Of a stretch of DNA of 64,000 nucleotides, positions 16,918-24,251 are shown piece after piece. Source of the DNA: Solobacterium sp. (lineage in GTDB: Bacteria; Bacillota_I; Bacilli_A; Erysipelotrichales; Erysipelotrichaceae); assembly GCA_017512555.1 (NCBI GenBank), contig JAFWFE010000009.1, forward strand, positions 1-64,000. Reading direction: 5' to 3'. The number at the start of each line of letters is the position of its first letter. The first letter of the stretch is position 1. The position numbers and the translations under genes are program-made. The notes under the pieces are model-generated. The model was not told where the DNA came from and did not search any database. It saw only the letters and a program-made list of their open reading frames with translations.

Positions 16918-17247
16918 ATGATAGCACGTCGCAGGTGCCGCCATTGTGGTCAGGAATACAGTTATGAGGATGATTCTGCCAATATCATGACTTTCTGTCC
17001 GCATTGTCATCGGTACGACCATCTGGAGTGCGAGTACGGGTATGGAGGGATCGTCCCGTGTCAGGTATTACTGGGTGATCAACCCCTTGCAGTAATCCGT
17101 AAAAGCGGTGAACATTACCGTCTGGATTCACTTCAGCTGAATATCCACGAGGATCTGAATCATACCGGAATCAAAGCTCTGGAAGAAGCGGAAAAGAGAA
17201 TCACACAGGCATTACCGGTCAAGATCGTTGAATCTGTAGAGAAATAG
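16918..17247 (+). CDS. Zinc-ribbon protein, 109 aa
   Basis: N-terminal zinc ribbon with CRHCG (Cys7, Cys10) and CPHCHRYDH (Cys28, Cys31). A short beta-rich part follows, then a helical C-terminus (ALEEAEKRITQAL). TCTGGAGGTG stands before ATG 16918. No family recognised. It lies between DUF4298 and an Rpn-type gene, all on the same strand. Confidence 0.6.
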   Translation: MIARRRCRHCGQEYSYEDDSANIMTFCPHCHRYDHLECEYGYGGIVPCQVLLGDQPLAVIRKSGEHYRLDSLQLNIHEDLNHTGIKALEEAEKRITQALPVKIVESVEK

Positions 17248-17307
17248 CCGAGAAGCCGGGGAATTACGGAAAAAACGGGTAAGGAATAAGTGAAGGAGGA
17301 TTTCAAT

Positions 17308-18216
17308 GTGATTCCAAACTTTACTACCTTACCCTTTAAAAATGATTTTATGTTTTGTGCTGTACTGCACGATAATCCGGATATTGCCAAGCGTATTACA
17401 GAGATCATTACCGGCAGAAAAATAACCTCCATCACCAATCTCATCCAGCAGAACTGGGTAAATACAGACCCTTTACTGAAGACTGTCAGACTGGATGTGA
17501 CCTTTGAGGGAGATGAACAGATTTATTGTGTTGAAATGCAGGTGGATACAGAAAGAGAAATTGAGAGAAGAATGCGCTATTACCAGGCTGCCAAGGATAT
17601 TGAACAATTAAACGCAGGCCAGAGATATGAGGAGTTAAAATCTGTGATGATCATCTTTATCTGTGATTATGATCCCTTCGGTTTCGGAAAGCAGAAATAC
17701 ACCTATCATAATTTGTGCAGAGAGACAGGGGAAGAACTGGATGACGGTCGTGATATAATTGTAGTAAACACAAGAGGAATGAAGACTGAGGATCCTGCGC
17801 TGAACTCACTGCTGGAATATATCCATACAGGGAAAAAGAACGAAGAAGTACTCACCAGTGTGATTGATGAGGCGGCAGACAGAATCCGGTACAACAAGGA
17901 ATGGAGGGAGCGCTTCATGACTGTCGGAGAGTACATAGAACGGGAAGCAAAAAAGCGGGCTGTCGAAATAGCACAGGAAATGGCCGCGGGAATAGCACAG
18001 GAAATGGCCGCGGGAATAGCACAGGAAATGGTCGCTGAGATTCTTGCCGGCAAATCCGAAGAGGAAAAAATCCTGAGTATTATGAAAGCAGTCTCACTGC
18101 TGGAGAAACTCAATCTCCCTGAGACCCAGATTGCGCAGATGATTACGGAACAGTACGAGATCACCGAAGAGGAATATCACAGGATTCGCGATCACGTACA
18201 ATCCGGGAATCATTAA
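17308..18216 (+). CDS. Rpn family PD-(D/E)XK nuclease/putative transposase
   Basis: 302 aa. LPFKNDFMFCAVLHDN at the N-terminus, the acidic nuclease core VRLDVTFEGDEQIYCVEMQVD (D...ExQ) and RRMRYYQAAKD are typical of the recombination-promoting nuclease (Rpn)/PDDEXK-transposase family of Bacillota. GTG 17308 is chosen because GGAGG (17295-17299) lies 8 nt upstream; the GTG at 17290 would precede that site. Near the C-terminus are three near-identical 24-bp repeats encoding IAQEMAAG units (see the separate entry). A terminator follows. Confidence 0.8.
   Translation: MIPNFTTLPFKNDFMFCAVLHDNPDIAKRITEIITGRKITSITNLIQQNWVNTDPLLKTVRLDVTFEGDEQIYCVEMQVDTEREIERRMRYYQAAKDIEQLNAGQRYEELKSVMIIFICDYDPFGFGKQKYTYHNLCRETGEELDDGRDIIVVNTRGMKTEDPALNSLLEYIHTGKKNEEVLTSVIDEAADRIRYNKEWRERFMTVGEYIEREAKKRAVEIAQEMAAGIAQEMAAGIAQEMVAEILAGKSEEEKILSIMKAVSLLEKLNLPETQIAQMITEQYEITEEEYHRIRDHVQSGNH
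17965..18036 (+). repeat. Three tandem 24-bp repeats inside the Rpn gene
   Basis: Copies at 17965-17988, 17989-18012 and 18013-18036 share AATAGCACAGGAAATGG. Copies 1 and 2 differ at one base; copy 3 has two changes at its end. Each encodes an 8-residue unit close to IAQEMAAG, adding alanine-rich helix. The length is a multiple of three, so copy-number change keeps the frame. Confidence 0.9.
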
Positions 18217-18230
18217 TTGTTCAGAAAAAA

Positions 18231-18266
18231 ACAGAGGAACGTACATTGAAGTGCTCCTCTGTTTTC
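18231..18266 (+). terminator. Terminator between the Rpn gene and convergent DUF554 gene
   Basis: ACAGAGGA (18231-18238) pairs with TCCTCTGT (18255-18262), followed by TTTTCTT. On the opposite strand the stem is followed by a T-rich stretch (complement of GAAAAAAA), so it may serve DUF554 too. Confidence 0.8.
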
Positions 18267-18285
18267 TTATGCTTATCAGAGATGT

Positions 18286-18987
18286 TTAACTGACCAGCGG
18301 CAGGATATACGTTACCCAGAGCCAGGAGATCGGCATAGCCACCACCATGCCCGGAATCATATCCGCTGTCGGGAATTCCTTCAGTTTTAACATACGGAAA
18401 CCGGATGCCAACATGATAAATCCTCCGACTGCCTTGAAGTCATTGATCATGGTTTCTGTAGTCACAGGGATAATCAGACCAGCCAGCAGGAATAAAGACA
18501 TGAAGAGAATAAACTGCGGTACCGCAATAAACGATACTGTCTTACCAAGACGACACGCAAAGATCATTGCGGTAAAGAAATCCAGAATACTCTTGGCAAT
18601 CAATATACTATGATCTCCGTTCATACCGGAAACGAGAGAACCGTAGATTCCTGTACCGCTGGCGCAGAATAAGACGATCACGGTAATCAGTTCATTGATG
18701 TTGCCGGAAGACCCTGAAAACCTGTCCTGCAGAGATATCACCAAGCGATTGATATTATCTCCGAGATGGATCAGTAAGCCCAAGGATGTACCGAGAATGA
18801 CGGAGAAGATCACCGCAGGCATATTCTTCATCAGGACAACATTAGTTATTCCCATACCAAAGGCAGAAAGACCAAAAATCATATTCAGAGTATCTTTATA
18901 GTTATCAGATAACCTGTCCCCGGCAAAAGCTCCGCAAAGACCTCCCAATACTATGGACAATGAATTGATAATAATACCAATAGGCAT
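18286..18987 (-). CDS. DUF554 family membrane protein
   Basis: 233-aa integral membrane protein with 6-7 hydrophobic segments. Family features: PIGIIINSLSIVLGGLCGA at the N-terminus and IFGLSAFGMGITNVVLMKN. Transport or structural function of DUF554 (YdfK-like) proteins is unknown. AAGGAG precedes the ATG on the minus strand. Monocistronic, divergent from the next gene. Confidence 0.88.
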   Translation of the reverse strand: MPIGIIINSLSIVLGGLCGAFAGDRLSDNYKDTLNMIFGLSAFGMGITNVVLMKNMPAVIFSVILGTSLGLLIHLGDNINRLVISLQDRFSGSSGNINELITVIVLFCASGTGIYGSLVSGMNGDHSILIAKSILDFFTAMIFACRLGKTVSFIAVPQFILFMSLFLLAGLIIPVTTETMINDFKAVGGFIMLASGFRMLKLKEFPTADMIPGMVVAMPISWLWVTYILPLVS

Positions 18988-19125
18988 AAGTATTCTCCTT
19001 TATATAACTATTATAATTCATAGTATACATGGATAACGTAAAAACTTACTCTGCATAATACAGGAATTTTTACATTGGATGAAAGTAATACGGTAATATA
19101 AATATATAGGGAGTACAAGAAAACA

Positions 19126-20046
19126 ATGTATTGCAGAAAATGCGGCGCAGAGATTCCGGATGAGGCAGTATTCTGCCCGGAGTGCGGAGAACGTGTAATC
19201 AAGGTCAGCGAAAACCGGAAAACCACAAAAACAGAAGAATTGAAAAAGAATATCCAGAAAGAAAAATCTGTGGTAAAGACAAAGAGTACACCCCGGAAGA
19301 AAGGCGGGATACTGAAGCCTTTACTTATTATGGGAGTGATAGCTGTCCTGGGGATTGCCGGAAAGGATCTTTTCACTGAGTATTTCGGAGAAAAGAAGGA
19401 TCAGCCGGAGCTGTCCGTCGTAATACCCGCAGACGATACACCGGAAAGTACAATCAACACACCTGTCCCATCGGTAAAACCGGAGACGCCTGTCCAGAAT
19501 ACACAGACCATAAAACCTTCGGTTCCCAATAACACGGTTACCGGGAACACTTCAACGGATACTACCGGAAGCGGAACCTGGGAAGAAGATATGATGCCAA
19601 AAACCATCAATGATCTGACGATGGCTATCGCGGATGACTTTATTTATCCGGAGAAGATGCTGGTGGCTGGTGTCCCTCAGAGCGCGGAATACATGCAACC
19701 GTACAAGGCAGAAGGCGCATGGAAATACGAACTGATCTTTGAAGAGAACAATTATAAGGAGATTGGTCTCTGCGAACTGATCTTCGGCCAGAACGGTGTA
19801 AGTTTTGAGTTATATCCTTCCCAGAGTATCTACGGGTATGATATCTATCCCACAGACAGAGAGACTATAGGTTATGATACGTACACCGGTTCTATGAGAG
19901 ATGAGGATTATATCCTGCAGGATTCTTCAGAGAGTTCTACCATCGTACTATCCCCGTTTATCCGCATTGAAGGCACAGAGTATGCCTTTGGCTCAATCGC
20001 CACGGCTGCCGGAGATATCGGTTCATTCCTTTTCACCAGACCATAA
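19126..20046 (+). CDS. Zinc-ribbon membrane-anchored protein, 306 aa
   Basis: N-terminal zinc ribbon CRKCGAEIPDEAVFCPECG (Cys3, Cys6, Cys17, Cys20), a basic linker, one transmembrane helix (about residues 66-80, KPLLIMGVIAVLGIAG), then a Pro/Thr/Ser-rich extracytoplasmic linker (about 100-150) and a roughly 150-residue C-terminal beta-rich domain. This cytosolic ribbon/TM/external domain layout is frequent in Bacillota but has no fixed function. It is followed after 16 nt by another membrane-anchored protein, so the two may work together. Confidence 0.65.
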   Translation: MYCRKCGAEIPDEAVFCPECGERVIKVSENRKTTKTEELKKNIQKEKSVVKTKSTPRKKGGILKPLLIMGVIAVLGIAGKDLFTEYFGEKKDQPELSVVIPADDTPESTINTPVPSVKPETPVQNTQTIKPSVPNNTVTGNTSTDTTGSGTWEEDMMPKTINDLTMAIADDFIYPEKMLVAGVPQSAEYMQPYKAEGAWKYELIFEENNYKEIGLCELIFGQNGVSFELYPSQSIYGYDIYPTDRETIGYDTYTGSMRDEDYILQDSSESSTIVLSPFIRIEGTEYAFGSIATAAGDIGSFLFTRP

Positions 20047-20062
20047 GGAGAGAGAATTAATT

Positions 20063-20560
20063 ATGAACAGAATAGTGAAGATTATCGCAATCGCTTTACT
20101 GATAATTATGGCAGCAATTGGATTTCTGGTCATCAAAAACACTTTTATTGTTCCCGGGGATAACAGTCCATATGACCCGGGTACACCAGCACCGGCACCT
20201 CATGACGGAGTATTTACTTCAGAACACGGTACGATGACATTTAATGGAGATGATGAAACCATTATTGTGAACTTTGATGACACACTGGCAGATTTGATTG
20301 GAATCTCTGCCGGAGAACATGAGATGAAGTATGAGTTCCTCAGCGGTGACCTGCCTCCGCACGGAAGTGTGCCGATACGCTATGATGTAGCCCACGAACT
20401 GCGTTTTTCTACGGATAAGGATAGTTATGTCGTGCGGGTCGGTATTGCGGCAGAGGATGGATCAACCGCCACAGTAGGCCGGGATATGGTTACTGAAGAA
20501 AGGATCCCTTTGTTATTCCAAGGTGAGAAAGGATCATTTTCGGTGATTTTCAATAAGTAA
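20063..20560 (+). CDS. Membrane-anchored hypothetical protein, 165 aa
   Basis: One N-terminal transmembrane or uncleaved signal segment (residues 5-26, VKIIAIALLIIMAAIGFLVI), a Pro/Ala linker (PYDPGTPAPAPHDG), then a beta-rich domain of about 115 residues. An earlier in-frame start (19901) exists but would overlap the previous gene; AAGGAGAG before ATG 20063 supports this one. No family recognised. It ends before a bidirectional hairpin. Confidence 0.6.
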   Translation: MNRIVKIIAIALLIIMAAIGFLVIKNTFIVPGDNSPYDPGTPAPAPHDGVFTSEHGTMTFNGDDETIIVNFDDTLADLIGISAGEHEMKYEFLSGDLPPHGSVPIRYDVAHELRFSTDKDSYVVRVGIAAEDGSTATVGRDMVTEERIPLLFQGEKGSFSVIFNK

Positions 20561-20586
20561 CATTTTTTATCGTGATTATGAATAAA

Positions 20587-20614
20587 ACAGGGTATCTGTT
20601 TTGGAATACCCTGT
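20587..20614. terminator. Bidirectional terminator
   Basis: ACAGGGTAT (20587-20595) pairs with ATACCCTGT (20606-20614), with T-rich flanks on both strands. It lies between the hypothetical gene and the convergent cyclophilin gene. Confidence 0.8.
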
Positions 20615-20616
20615 AT

Positions 20617-21210
20617 TTATTTCTCAATCACTATGGATTCAATGACCGGCTGTTCTTCTGAAAGAATCGTACCGTTTTTATCGACGGGCTGTGCGTCTGC
20701 CGCAATCTTCATCGCAACTTTCAGTCCCTCAGTGACAGTACCAAATGCGGCATAATCACCATCCAGGAAAGTATCATCTGCTACACAGATAAAGAACTGT
20801 GAACTGGCACTGTCTGGGTTCTTGGCTCTGGCCATGGATACGGTGCCGCAGACATGAGATAGCGGATTATCATACCCGTTGGAAGAGAATTCTCCGTGTA
20901 TGGTCTTGCCGGAACCTCCGCCGCCATTCCCGTCAGGGTCACCTCCCTGGATCATAAAACCATCCATGATCCGGTGGAAGGTAAGTCCGTCATAGAAGCC
21001 GCTTTCTGCCAGTTCCACAAAATTCTTAACAGTTTCCGGAGCAGTACTTGTCTTCATCTCAAACACGATCTCTCCGTAGTCTTTAACTGTTATTCTGGCC
21101 GTATATACCGTATCTTCTTCAATCTGTACCGGCTGTTCCTCATTCTTTTTACAACCTGTCATACCCAGAATCAGTACACAGGCGAATATACATGTCCATA
21201 CTCTCTTCAT
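20617..21210 (-). CDS. Cyclophilin-type peptidyl-prolyl isomerase, lipoprotein
   Basis: 197-aa extracytoplasmic lipoprotein: hydrophobic signal (VWTCIFACVLILGMTGC), lipobox LGMTGC, then the cyclophilin domain with FHRIMDGFMIQGGDP, the NGGGGSGKTIHGEF loop, GTVSMARA and SSQFFICV. It catalyses prolyl isomerisation and probably aids folding of secreted proteins. ATG 21210 is preferred over an upstream TTG (21225) because GAGG lies 9 nt before it. Confidence 0.9.
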   Translation of the reverse strand: MKRVWTCIFACVLILGMTGCKKNEEQPVQIEEDTVYTARITVKDYGEIVFEMKTSTAPETVKNFVELAESGFYDGLTFHRIMDGFMIQGGDPDGNGGGGSGKTIHGEFSSNGYDNPLSHVCGTVSMARAKNPDSASSQFFICVADDTFLDGDYAAFGTVTEGLKVAMKIAADAQPVDKNGTILSEEQPVIESIVIEK

Positions 21211-21257
21211 CTTTGTTAACCTCAATAAACCTGATGTGTATTATCATATTCCAATTC

Positions 21258-21266
21258 TGTTACAAT
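21258..21266 (+). promoter_or_regulatory. Extended -10 element before the Nudix gene
   Basis: TGTTACAAT (TGn plus TACAAT) ends 16 nt before ATG 21283, leaving a leader of about 10 nt that still contains AGGAGG. Confidence 0.4.
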
Positions 21267-21282
21267 GAACAGGAGGTGTACC

Positions 21283-21813
21283 ATGAAAATACCGGAAATG
21301 AATTACTGTATGCACTGCGGTACGAAACTGATCCGCAGATATCTGAAGAATGAGGGCGATATCCCGTACTGTACTACCTGTCAGGAATACCGTTTCCCGG
21401 TATTTAATACGGCTGTATCCATGATCATCATGAATGAAAAAGAAGACCAGATCCTGATGATCCGTCAGTACGGTGGTAATGAGTATATTCTGGTTGCCGG
21501 TTATGTCAACAAGGGTGAGGATGCTGAAGATGCCGCAATCCGTGAAGTCCGGGAAGAAACCGGGCTGACCGTCACCAGTGTAAGATTCAATCACAGTCAT
21601 TATTTCGCACCGTCAAATACACTGATGCTTAACTTTGTGGTGACCGTCAAAGGAGAAGTAAACGTTAACGAAGAAGTCGATACCTGGGCATGGTTTACTC
21701 CCGGAGAAGCACGGATAAACATAAGAAAAAACAGCCTGGCTAAGGCATTCCTGCTTGGCTGGCTGGATGGTATCTATGACTTTCCGGAATACCCGGCAAA
21801 ACCGTACAGATAA
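21283..21813 (+). CDS. Nudix hydrolase with N-terminal zinc ribbon
   Basis: 176 aa. N-terminal CMHCG...CTTC zinc ribbon (residues 9-39), as in NudC-type NADH pyrophosphatases, then a Nudix box GYVNKGEDAEDAAIREVREETGL (about residues 74-96) with the catalytic REVREE core. The family cleaves nucleoside diphosphates linked to another group. I do not see the SQPWPFPxS motif of true NudC, so NADH or capped-RNA specificity is unproven. AGGAGG before ATG 21283 rules out the earlier in-frame ATG. Its stop abuts that of the convergent AraC gene. Confidence 0.85.
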   Translation: MKIPEMNYCMHCGTKLIRRYLKNEGDIPYCTTCQEYRFPVFNTAVSMIIMNEKEDQILMIRQYGGNEYILVAGYVNKGEDAEDAAIREVREETGLTVTSVRFNHSHYFAPSNTLMLNFVVTVKGEVNVNEEVDTWAWFTPGEARINIRKNSLAKAFLLGWLDGIYDFPEYPAKPYR

Positions 21814-22581
21814 TTATCCGTTTTTGGATAACTCTATATATTCATTCGGAGTATAACCGGTCTCCTCGTGGAAGACCTTGGTAAAATAACTCTGACTGCA
21901 GAACGACAGGGAATTGGAGATTTCCGCAAGAGATGACGCCGAGTTCATCAACATGATCTTGGCCATCTCTATTTTTTGTTTACGTACAAAGCGGGAGAAG
22001 GTAACACCTGTCTCTGTACGGAACAGGTGAGACAGATAGTCCGGGGTTACGTACAGGGAAGTGGCGACATCTTTCAGTGTGATGTTGGAATATAAGTTTT
22101 TGTATATGTAGTTGATTGCGCTGGTAACAAGCTTGGAGAACTTTGAAATACTGGTTTCTTCCATCAGGTCAGAAGGAGAGACATTACGCATGGACAGGAA
22201 CGTGGATAATGACTGGTAGTACCACTCCGCAGCCTGTTCTTTGGTAAAGTTGAAATCCAGCTGCTGCAGGTACATATCCGAAATCGCAAATGCCACGGAC
22301 CATGGTATACCTGCACGCACAAAACTACGCGTATTCAACGTAATTGAAGCGATACTGCCCATAATCAGCTGTTTCTGCGGGTCCTTTGACATTTCACCCA
22401 TGCGGTCCACATTAAACAAACTCATGGCGAATTCCAAAGTTCTGGGGTCATTATTCACGATATATGATTTCAGAACCTGTTCATCATCATAAGTTAAATC
22501 CCGGTGAGGATCCTTACTTTGAAGAAAATCGTGGATGTTTAAAATATCAAAGCTGAAATTATCCTTACTATCGCTTGCCAT
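21814..22581 (-). CDS. AraC family transcriptional regulator
   Basis: 255 aa. The C-terminal 100 residues carry two helix-turn-helix units (NITLKDVATSLYVTPDYLSHLF and AEISNSLSFCSQSYFTKVFHEETGYTPNEY). The N-terminal 150 residues are helical and unrecognised. No Shine-Dalgarno is visible; on the minus strand TATGAT (22588-22593) sits exactly 6 nt before the ATG, suggesting a leaderless transcript. The neighbouring upstream gene is a MATE exporter on the same strand, so that gene is a possible target. Confidence 0.85.
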   Translation of the reverse strand: MASDSKDNFSFDILNIHDFLQSKDPHRDLTYDDEQVLKSYIVNNDPRTLEFAMSLFNVDRMGEMSKDPQKQLIMGSIASITLNTRSFVRAGIPWSVAFAISDMYLQQLDFNFTKEQAAEWYYQSLSTFLSMRNVSPSDLMEETSISKFSKLVTSAINYIYKNLYSNITLKDVATSLYVTPDYLSHLFRTETGVTFSRFVRKQKIEMAKIMLMNSASSLAEISNSLSFCSQSYFTKVFHEETGYTPNEYIELSKNG

Positions 22582-22587
22582 ACAATA

Positions 22588-22617
22588 ATCATAAGATTTC
22601 TGATAGATGAAAGTAAA
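22588..22617 (-). promoter_or_regulatory. Candidate promoter of the AraC gene (leaderless)
   Basis: Minus strand: TTTACT (22617-22612), 18-nt spacer, TATGAT (22593-22588), then 6 nt to the ATG. The predicted +1 is the A of the start codon. Confidence 0.4.
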
Positions 22618-22671
22618 GATTATTTATACAACATTTCATGAATTTATCATGCTCTGCAGAAGAACAAAGAA

Positions 22672-22693
22672 AACCAGAGAGGTTTCTCTGGTT
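22672..22693 (-). terminator. Terminator of the MATE gene
   Basis: AACCAGAGA (22672-22680) pairs with TCTCTGGTT (22685-22693); on the minus strand the stem is followed by TTTTCTTTG. Confidence 0.75.
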
Positions 22694-22711
22694 ATGCCGG
22701 GAGTAATATAA

Positions 22712-24070
22712 TTAACGTTCAATAGAGTGGATCCACTTCCCGCTGTGCAGACGGGATACACACCATACGGATTTAATCGCGTAGTCAATACGCAGACACC
22801 ACATGGTAAGCCATGCCGGCCAATGTAATACAAGACCTGCCAATGCGCCTAACGGAATGGATACGATCCACATGAAGATAATATCGGCTTTCATCAGGAA
22901 CTTGGTATCTCCGCCGCCTCTCAGTACACCTTTAGTCATGACAGACTGGATTGCCTGGAAGAAGATGATCAAGGCATAGGCATGCATAAGCTGATTAGCT
23001 ATGACAACCGTGTCCGGTGTCAAAGTATACATCTTGACGGATAACGGACCGACGAAGAAAATCAATACACCGGTAATTGCGCCGAAGATCACACTAAGCA
23101 GGTAGAAGGTTTCACCTTCACGAAGAGCTTTCTCGCGGTCACCTGCCCCAACCGTATGTCCGGTAATGATACTGGAAGCGTTGGAAATACCCTGGATCAC
23201 TACAGTCATCAGACGATCTAATACCTGGCAGATTGCGTTAGCCGCAACCACCGCAGATCCCATATGTCCAAGAATGATACTGACAGCCGTACCACCGAAT
23301 CCCAGCAGCGCATCACTAACTAATACAGGAGCACCAAGACGGAAGTAATTGCTGAAGAATTCCGAAGAGGGATTATGGAGAAGATCCTTGACACGTAATC
23401 CCAGTTTCTTATCCATCTTGAAGATAAACCAGAAGGTGACGATAAATTCTGCCGTACGGGCAATCAATGTACCAAGCGCGGCACCGGCAATCTCCATACG
23501 CGGAGCCCCGAATTTACCGAAGATAAACATATAGTTCGCAAGGATATTCACAAAGAAGGAAATACAGGAAACCACAAGACCTAATCGAGCTTCACCGACA
23601 GAACGCATCAGCTGCGCCGCAACCAGACCGGTACCGTGAATGAAATAGATAAATGTCGTGATCCGCAGATAACGTACACCCTGGGCAATGACATCTGCCT
23701 CATTGGTATAGATTCCCATGATCTGGGCAGGGAATAACCATGTGATAACAGCGAAGAAAATCGAGAGGAACGTTGCCAGACGCAGCGCCATATTGAAGGT
23801 CTCACGGACTTTCTCCTGTTCCCTGGCACCCCAGTACTGCGCCGCAAGCACACTGGAACCACCGATGATCCCCATGCAGAAGATATTGAAGATTGCATAG
23901 AACTGGTTGGCCAGAGAAGACGCAGATAATTGTATTTCACCAAAACTGCCAAGCATCATTGTATCCAGCATGTTTACACCCATGTTGATGGCCTGCTGTA
24001 AAGCTACCGGCAGCATGATTGCCAGGACACGCATATAGAAATCTTTCTCTTTGACCAGTTGAATACGCAT
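22712..24070 (-). CDS. MATE family efflux transporter
   Basis: 452-aa, 12-TM multidrug and toxin extrusion transporter driven by Na+ or H+. Typical segments: MLPVALQQAINMGVNMLDTMMLG, AQYWGARE, GTGLVAAQLMRSVGEARLGL, and in the second half SVMTKGVLRGGGDTKFLMKAD. AAGGAG before ATG 24070 marks the start; an in-frame ATG 30 nt upstream lies before it. It ends with a soluble KSVWCVSRLHSGKWIHSIER tail. The divergent neighbour is the GH2 operon. Confidence 0.92.
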   Translation of the reverse strand: MRIQLVKEKDFYMRVLAIMLPVALQQAINMGVNMLDTMMLGSFGEIQLSASSLANQFYAIFNIFCMGIIGGSSVLAAQYWGAREQEKVRETFNMALRLATFLSIFFAVITWLFPAQIMGIYTNEADVIAQGVRYLRITTFIYFIHGTGLVAAQLMRSVGEARLGLVVSCISFFVNILANYMFIFGKFGAPRMEIAGAALGTLIARTAEFIVTFWFIFKMDKKLGLRVKDLLHNPSSEFFSNYFRLGAPVLVSDALLGFGGTAVSIILGHMGSAVVAANAICQVLDRLMTVVIQGISNASSIITGHTVGAGDREKALREGETFYLLSVIFGAITGVLIFFVGPLSVKMYTLTPDTVVIANQLMHAYALIIFFQAIQSVMTKGVLRGGGDTKFLMKADIIFMWIVSIPLGALAGLVLHWPAWLTMWCLRIDYAIKSVWCVSRLHSGKWIHSIER

Positions 24071-24209
24071 CTTTATCTCTCCTTTAAACATGACTATCAT
24101 AGCATTCTTTACGTGTAAGAATCATGTTCATCTTTGTTATGAATCATAAATGGGCAAGGGTAGAATTGACTGTATTTCTGTTCATCAGATACGAAATATC
24201 AAGCCTTAA

Positions 24210-24218
24210 TGGTATACT
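24210..24218 (+). promoter_or_regulatory. Extended -10 element before the galactoside operon
   Basis: TGGTATACT, 33 nt upstream of the GH2 start; no clear -35. It lies in the 181-nt divergent gap with the MATE gene. Confidence 0.4.
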
Positions 24219-24251
24219 ATTAGTAACATTATTCATCGGAAAGGAACGAAT

